Positions 59,450 through 64,000 of a DNA stretch of 64,000 nt are shown here, piece after piece; position 1 is the first letter of the stretch, and each line of letters starts with the position of its first letter. This DNA comes from Dryomyza anilis. Taxonomy: Eukaryota; Arthropoda; Insecta; Diptera; Dryomyzidae. The notes beneath the pieces are model-generated. The model did not search any database. It saw nothing but the letters and a program-made list of their open reading frames with translations, and was not told the origin of the DNA. The translations under genes were made by a program, and so were the position numbers. The stretch lies in NCBI GenBank assembly GCA_951804985.1, contig OX638134.1, positions 80,641,679 through 80,705,678 of the forward strand, read 5' to 3'.

Positions 59450-61050
59450 GCAGGTGTGGTGAGTTATATTATGGTGAATAAAATTGTGGTTAATTTAAGA
59501 GTGTTGAGTTAAAGTGTGGTGAGTTAAAATTTGGTGAGTTAATTTGTGATAAATTGAAATTTAACGAATAATAGTGCGGTGAATTATTTTAATTTCGGGA
59601 ATTGCTCTATGAACATATTGTACTAAACGATGCGATTTCTATTTTTTTTTTTTTTTTTTACTTATTTTGTAGATAATATTTTCATTATTTCAGTAGTGTA
59701 TTCAACTGTGGTGAGATAAAGTGTTGTTCATTAAAGTGTGGAGAGTTTAAATTGTGGTGAGTTAAAAAGTGGTGAGTTAAAAAGTGGTGAGTTGAAGTGT
59801 ATTTAATAGTGTAAAAACTTATTGTGATTTTAATTATACTATATTGAAAACAGCAAATTAAATTTGTTTTCACGAAATCAAAAATTTGGCGTGGTGAATT
59901 TTGTACGCTGCATCGAGTTGTAGTATGGTGAATTAAAGTGTTGTCAATTATAGATATGTAACTATTGTTGTGATGTTATGATGCGGTAAAATGTATAAAG
60001 TTATTGTGTATTAAATAACATTTGTCAAAAAATCGATTTTTATATGTACAATTTGTGGTGAATTTAAGTGTGGTGAATTTAAATGTGAGGAATTATAGTG
60101 TGGTGAATTATAGTGTGGTGAATTTTAGTGTGGTGAATTATAGTGTGGTGAATTATAGTGTGGTGAATTTTAGTGTGGTGAATTATAGTGTGGTGAGTTT
60201 ATATTTGGTGAATTGAAGTGTGGTTAATTAAAGTTTGGTGTATAATAAGGTGCAGAGTTAATGTGATTTCAGTTATAGTCTATTGATAATGTGGTGAGTT
60301 CGATTTGAAAATAATTTGTAGTGGTGAATTTTGAGTGAAGTATGATGAATGTCAATTGTTGATATGTAATTATTTGGTGAGTTGTAACGGTAAAATATAT
60401 AAAGTTATAGTGCATTAAATAAAAATTGTCAAAAATCCGATTTTAATATTTACAATTTGTGGTGAATTTATAATAATAATAATAATAGTTTGGCGCTACA
60501 GTCCTGTACAGAACTTCGGCCGAGCTCTCTCACCATTTTGAGCTGTGCGTGTTATATTTGTACTCAAAGTGGTGGGACCTACAGTTTATTGCCGAATCCG
60601 AACGGCGGGTGAGAGCTTTTCATAGGCAATGGTTTTACTCTCGTAGGTTTGCCATTTACTGACGAGAGGTAGCGCGGTATAGAAAAATGTTTCTATGAAA
60701 AGATGTTGTTAGCCCCAGTCCAGGCTTGAACCGGGGACCTTTCGACTCGCAGTCCAACGCACTAACCACTGAGCTACCGCGGCTACTTAAGTGTGGTGAA
60801 TTATAGTGTGGTGAATTATAGTGTGGTGAATTATAGTGTGGGGAGTTAAAATTTGGTGAATTGAAGTGTGGTTAATTAAAGTTTGGTGAATAATAAGGTG
60901 CAGAGTTAATGTGATTTCAGTTATAGTCCATTGATATAGTGGTGAGTTCGATTGAAAATAATTTGTAGTGGTGAATTTTGAGTGAAGTATGAGGAATGTC
61001 AATTATTGATATATAATTATTTGGTGAGTTGTAGTATGGTGAATTGTAAG
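59450..61050 (-). repeat. 15-bp array AGTGTGGTGAATTAT with a longer higher-order duplication
   Basis: Units of AGTGTGGTGAATTAT, the inverse of the ACTAAAACTCACCAC arrays, occur throughout and are most regular at 60080-60190. A longer segment (AATAAGGTGCAGAGTTAATG ... TAATTATTTGGTGAGTTG) is present at 60245-60385 and again at 60890-61030, so a block duplicated after the array formed. The second block carries SINE copy 2. Confidence 0.85.
60470..60786 (-). mobile_element. tRNA-derived SINE, copy 2
   Basis: On the minus strand it starts GTAGCCGCGGTAGCTCAGTG (60786), has B box GGTTCAAGCCT, shares the body with copy 1, and ends in (ATT)n at 60470-60486. It is inserted in the 15-bp array; a TTA on each side is the most that can be read as a target duplication. 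Here the anticodon-stem pairing is better than in copy 1. Confidence 0.85.
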
Positions 61051-61489
61051 GTGATAAGTTATAGTGTGTTTGATAAAAAATGTAAAAAAAAATATTTTAA
61101 TATTAAATTGATATATAATTGAGAATTAAACTCAAAAATAAAGTATTCATAAAAAATACGAATTGTTTTCAATTTTATATAATAAAAATTACAAAAAAAA
61201 ACAACAACATTAATAAAATACAAAGTTTTCTTAAATTTAAAATTTAAAACAAATGAAATAAATTCAATAAAAAACATTTTAAAACTGAACTTTTTAGGAA
61301 GAATTTTAATTTTTACACCATTGTAAATTTTATTTAAAATGTTATTAAATATTTAAATATTTACACAAATTTAAATTATTGAATTATATAATTTATAAAT
61401 TTAATTATAAAATAAATCACCTAATAATTCAAAGCAATCTATATGTTATATTCTTGTACGCCTCGCCTTCCTGCTCCCATCCTCCTCAA
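61051..61489. other. AT-rich DNA, nothing recognised
   Basis: A/T content is very high and no repeat or gene was seen. Confidence 0.5.
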
Positions 61490-61850
61490 TTTAATTAAAC
61501 CCACAACTGCCCACCCAGCTACACAGTCGGTCGCTTCATCATAAAATTGACTGCAGCCTGCAAATATTGATGCTGACGTATTTGACTTCTTAACTTTGGC
61601 CAATTAATAACACGATTATGTGCTGCGTTTTCTGCCAACATCATCGATATAATTAATTAGCACGGATTAACTGCTCAGCTCTGCTTCCGCTCCTACTCCA
61701 CAGCAACCACTGACTACTTCAAATAGCAAAGCAAATAAAACTGACTAAAAGTGTTGGCGTGTTTGTCGGAATTAAGCGAATTGAGTCAATAATAATTAAT
61801 TTGTGGCTGATTGGGCAATATTTTAATTAAACTGCAAACCAAAGATGAAT
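61490..61850. promoter_or_regulatory. possible enhancer-like conserved non-coding block
   Basis: A GC-moderate island in AT-rich DNA with clustered homeodomain-type cores: CAATTAATAA at 61601, ATAATTAATTAGC at 61650, GGATTAAC at 61665, AATAATTAAT at 61791 and TAATTAAACTG at 61823. There is no open frame. The role is inferred from motif density only. Confidence 0.3.
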
Positions 61851-63300
61851 TTATGGAAATATTTGATTTCAATGTCACTCATACGTCAAGATGAATTGCA
61901 GCAAAATAATGATTTAAACGTGTATTTTTCATAAAGTAGTAGAGATCCCAGAAATATAGTAATTTTCTATTTTATTCCAAACTATTTTCTAAGTAATTCT
62001 ATATCATTTTCTTTTTTATCGTTTTATCTTAAATACTAAAAAAACAAATGCAAAAAAGCTCTAAAAAAATATGTTATTGGGTTGAGTTCGAAATAACTTG
62101 AACATTAATTATAGTACGTAGATTACTTTTTTTACTAAAATAAACAATGGCATTTAAAAAATAAATTTCGTTTAAATATTTTAAAAAAATACTAACTCAA
62201 AAATTTAGTATATTTTTTAATTATACAAGCCCGACAAAATACAAATTTTGATGTGGTGCAGTAAAAGTTACAGAAAATATTGAATGAATTTGTGGCGCTG
62301 ATTCCAAAAATGGTATCAGTTTTGCCAAATTCCAGTTTTTGAGATTAAGCTCATTTTTCAATTTCTCATTTGTTTGAGCTTCTTTTATTTTTCCAACAAC
62401 AACACAAAAAACTGAAATTATTTTTGAAATATTAGATGCAGCAAAATTTTCCCTACAACACAAAGTTAGTTTTGTGCGTGAAGAACGTATGCAATTTTAG
62501 TAAAGTTATATATTATAATTAATTTTTTGCATTTTGACGATTTTTGTTAAATAATTGGAAAGCTTTGTTTAAAAAACCTTAACACACACTGAGAGATAAT
62601 TAATTTATGCAACTACTCAAATCAGCAGAAAAAAATATATAATAATTATAGAATGAATTTTGAGCCATTTGAGCCATATAATTGCACAAAATGTTACTCA
62701 TACGACACGCACATAAAATGCAGCCTTTTATCAACTTTCGCTCCATAACAAAAGGCATGAAAATGTAAAATGCAAACAGAAAATAAAATTAAATGCTTTT
62801 TCAATAATCTCACTTTCAATGCAATTATTTTGACCGACAGAAACAATCATGTTTTTCAATTTTTATCCCATTAACACGCAAATGCAACGCAAATCGGGTC
62901 GCAATTCACGCGTCCCGTGTCACGTCAGCAGTTGCTCCAAATTGCCAGGCATTTGGTGTTGCATTTATATTTATGCTGCTGTTGTTATTATTGTGTTTTA
63001 TTATATTTCTTTTTTTGGTTTTTATTTTTTTTTTTTTTGAGTTGTTTCGTATGACATGCACGACCAAATTTTAAAATGTAGGCGCACGCCTCTGGCTTCC
63101 AGGCAGTCACAAAAACGCAAACGTGACGTTTTAAACGTTTTCCGTTGTTTGGCGTGCGTGGCGGTCATTTATACTCATTATAAGTCATGCCAAAACGGAA
63201 GTGCGTTCAGAAGTAGTAGATGAGTGAAAGCGAATAAATTTTAAAAATAAAGTGAAAATTGGGTCGGTAATTTATGGTGAAATTTCAGGCATAAAAAATT
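61851..63300. other. unassigned DNA with two stray TTACTCATACG boxes
   Basis: ATGTCACTCATACGTCAAG at 61873 and ATGTTACTCATACGACACG at 62691 match the box of the 182-bp satellite. 62690-63250 is GC-moderate and looks like unique DNA. No gene is seen. Confidence 0.5.
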
Positions 63301-64000
63301 CATTTTCCTCTTAAAATTGAATACTTCAATAAATATTCAATTGTACATTAAAAATTTAATGTTTCAGTAAAAATTTAACATTCCACTAAAAATTCAATTT
63401 AACATCTAATTTCAATTTTTCACTAAAAATTAAATTTTTCACTAAAAATTAAATTTTTCACTAAAAATTCAATTTTTCACTAAAAATTCAATTTTTCACT
63501 AAAAATTCAATTTTTCACTAAAAATTCAATTTTTCACTAAAAATTCAATTTTTCATTAAAAACTCAATTTTTCACTAAAAATACAATTTTTCACTAAAAA
63601 TTCAATTTTTCACTAAGAATTCAATTTTTCACTAAAATTCAATTTTTCACTAAAAATTCAAATTTTCACTAAAAATTCAATTTTTCACTAAAAATTCAAT
63701 TTTTCACTAAAAATTCAATTTTTCACTAAAAATTCAATTTTTCACTAAAAATTCAATTTTTCACTAAAAATTCAATTTTTCACTAAAAATTCAATTTTTC
63801 ACTAAAAATTCAATTTTTCACTATAAATTCAATTTTTCACTAAAAATTCAATTTTACACTAAAAATTCAATTTTTCACTAAAAATTCAATTTTTCACTAA
63901 AAATTCAATTTTTCACTCAAAATTCTATTTTTCACAAAAATTCAATTTTTCACTAAAAATTCAATTTTTCACTAAAAATTCAATTTTTCACTCAAAATTC
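63300..64000 (+). repeat. 19-bp palindromic satellite, block 5 (CACT orientation), open at the window edge
   Basis: Decayed units from 63300, then about thirty regular units of AAAAATTCAATTTTTCACT from 63410 to the end of the window. Confidence 0.9.

Overview
This window looks like nuclear DNA from a higher fly, most likely a tephritid fruit fly. The basis is: intron-containing S1A serine proteases of the dipteran midgut type with TATA/TCAGT arthropod core promoters; mini-me elements with (GTCY)n blocks; a decayed rosa-like DD41D mariner; and very AT-rich, satellite-laden intergenic DNA. The species cannot be fixed from the sequence alone. I find only three genes that look intact, all secreted trypsin-fold proteases; most of the remaining sequence is repeats, transposon remains or unassigned AT-rich DNA. 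|| Layout. 0-5 kb: a two-ended Transib-like fold-back element (783-2779) carrying a nested mini-me, then protease gene 1 (+, four exons, 3563-4624) and a mariner-derived MITE. 5-13 kb: AT-rich spacer, degenerate repeats, a second mini-me, and protease gene 2 (minus, four exons, 11332-10272). Gene 2 is a paralogue of gene 1 in convergent orientation with the same exon lengths at the first three exons and a near-identical core promoter. 13-25.5 kb: low-complexity arrays (TTTTCATCATA, a T/G/C array with a 174-bp higher-order unit, a 19-bp palindromic satellite twice in opposite orientations, a 1.5-kb purine-rich 9-bp array), a fold-back MITE and a Helitron-like end. 25.8-27.5 kb: protease gene 3 (+, two exons) with an acidic propeptide. 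|| 28-45 kb: a solo gypsy-type LTR with ATAT target duplications and a heat-shock-element-like motif, a tRNA-derived SINE, mini-me copies, the decayed DD41D transposase, two Helitron-like elements with internal 15-bp arrays, and a long inverted repeat of CTCGAACTCAACAT-type sequence with an 85-bp-arm hairpin near its centre. 45-64 kb: a homogeneous 9-bp array, three more 19-bp satellite blocks (the last running off the window), a third MITE, a roughly 182-bp satellite with a conserved TTACTCATACGC box, a 5'-truncated LINE inside the inverted arm of related repeats, and a 15-bp GTGGTGAATTAT array carrying the second SINE copy. || How it fits together. Genes 1 and 2 are probably co-expressed digestive enzymes: both have clustered GATA-factor sites just upstream, as midgut genes in flies usually do. 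Their surroundings suggest an inverted duplication followed by repeat accumulation. No single system stands out as wholly new. The best leads are the Helitron-like family with swapped internal arrays and a covarying 3' hairpin, the DD41D MITEs with doubled ends that captured host DNA, the 19-bp palindromic satellite laid out in inverted pairs, and the boxed 182-bp satellite.
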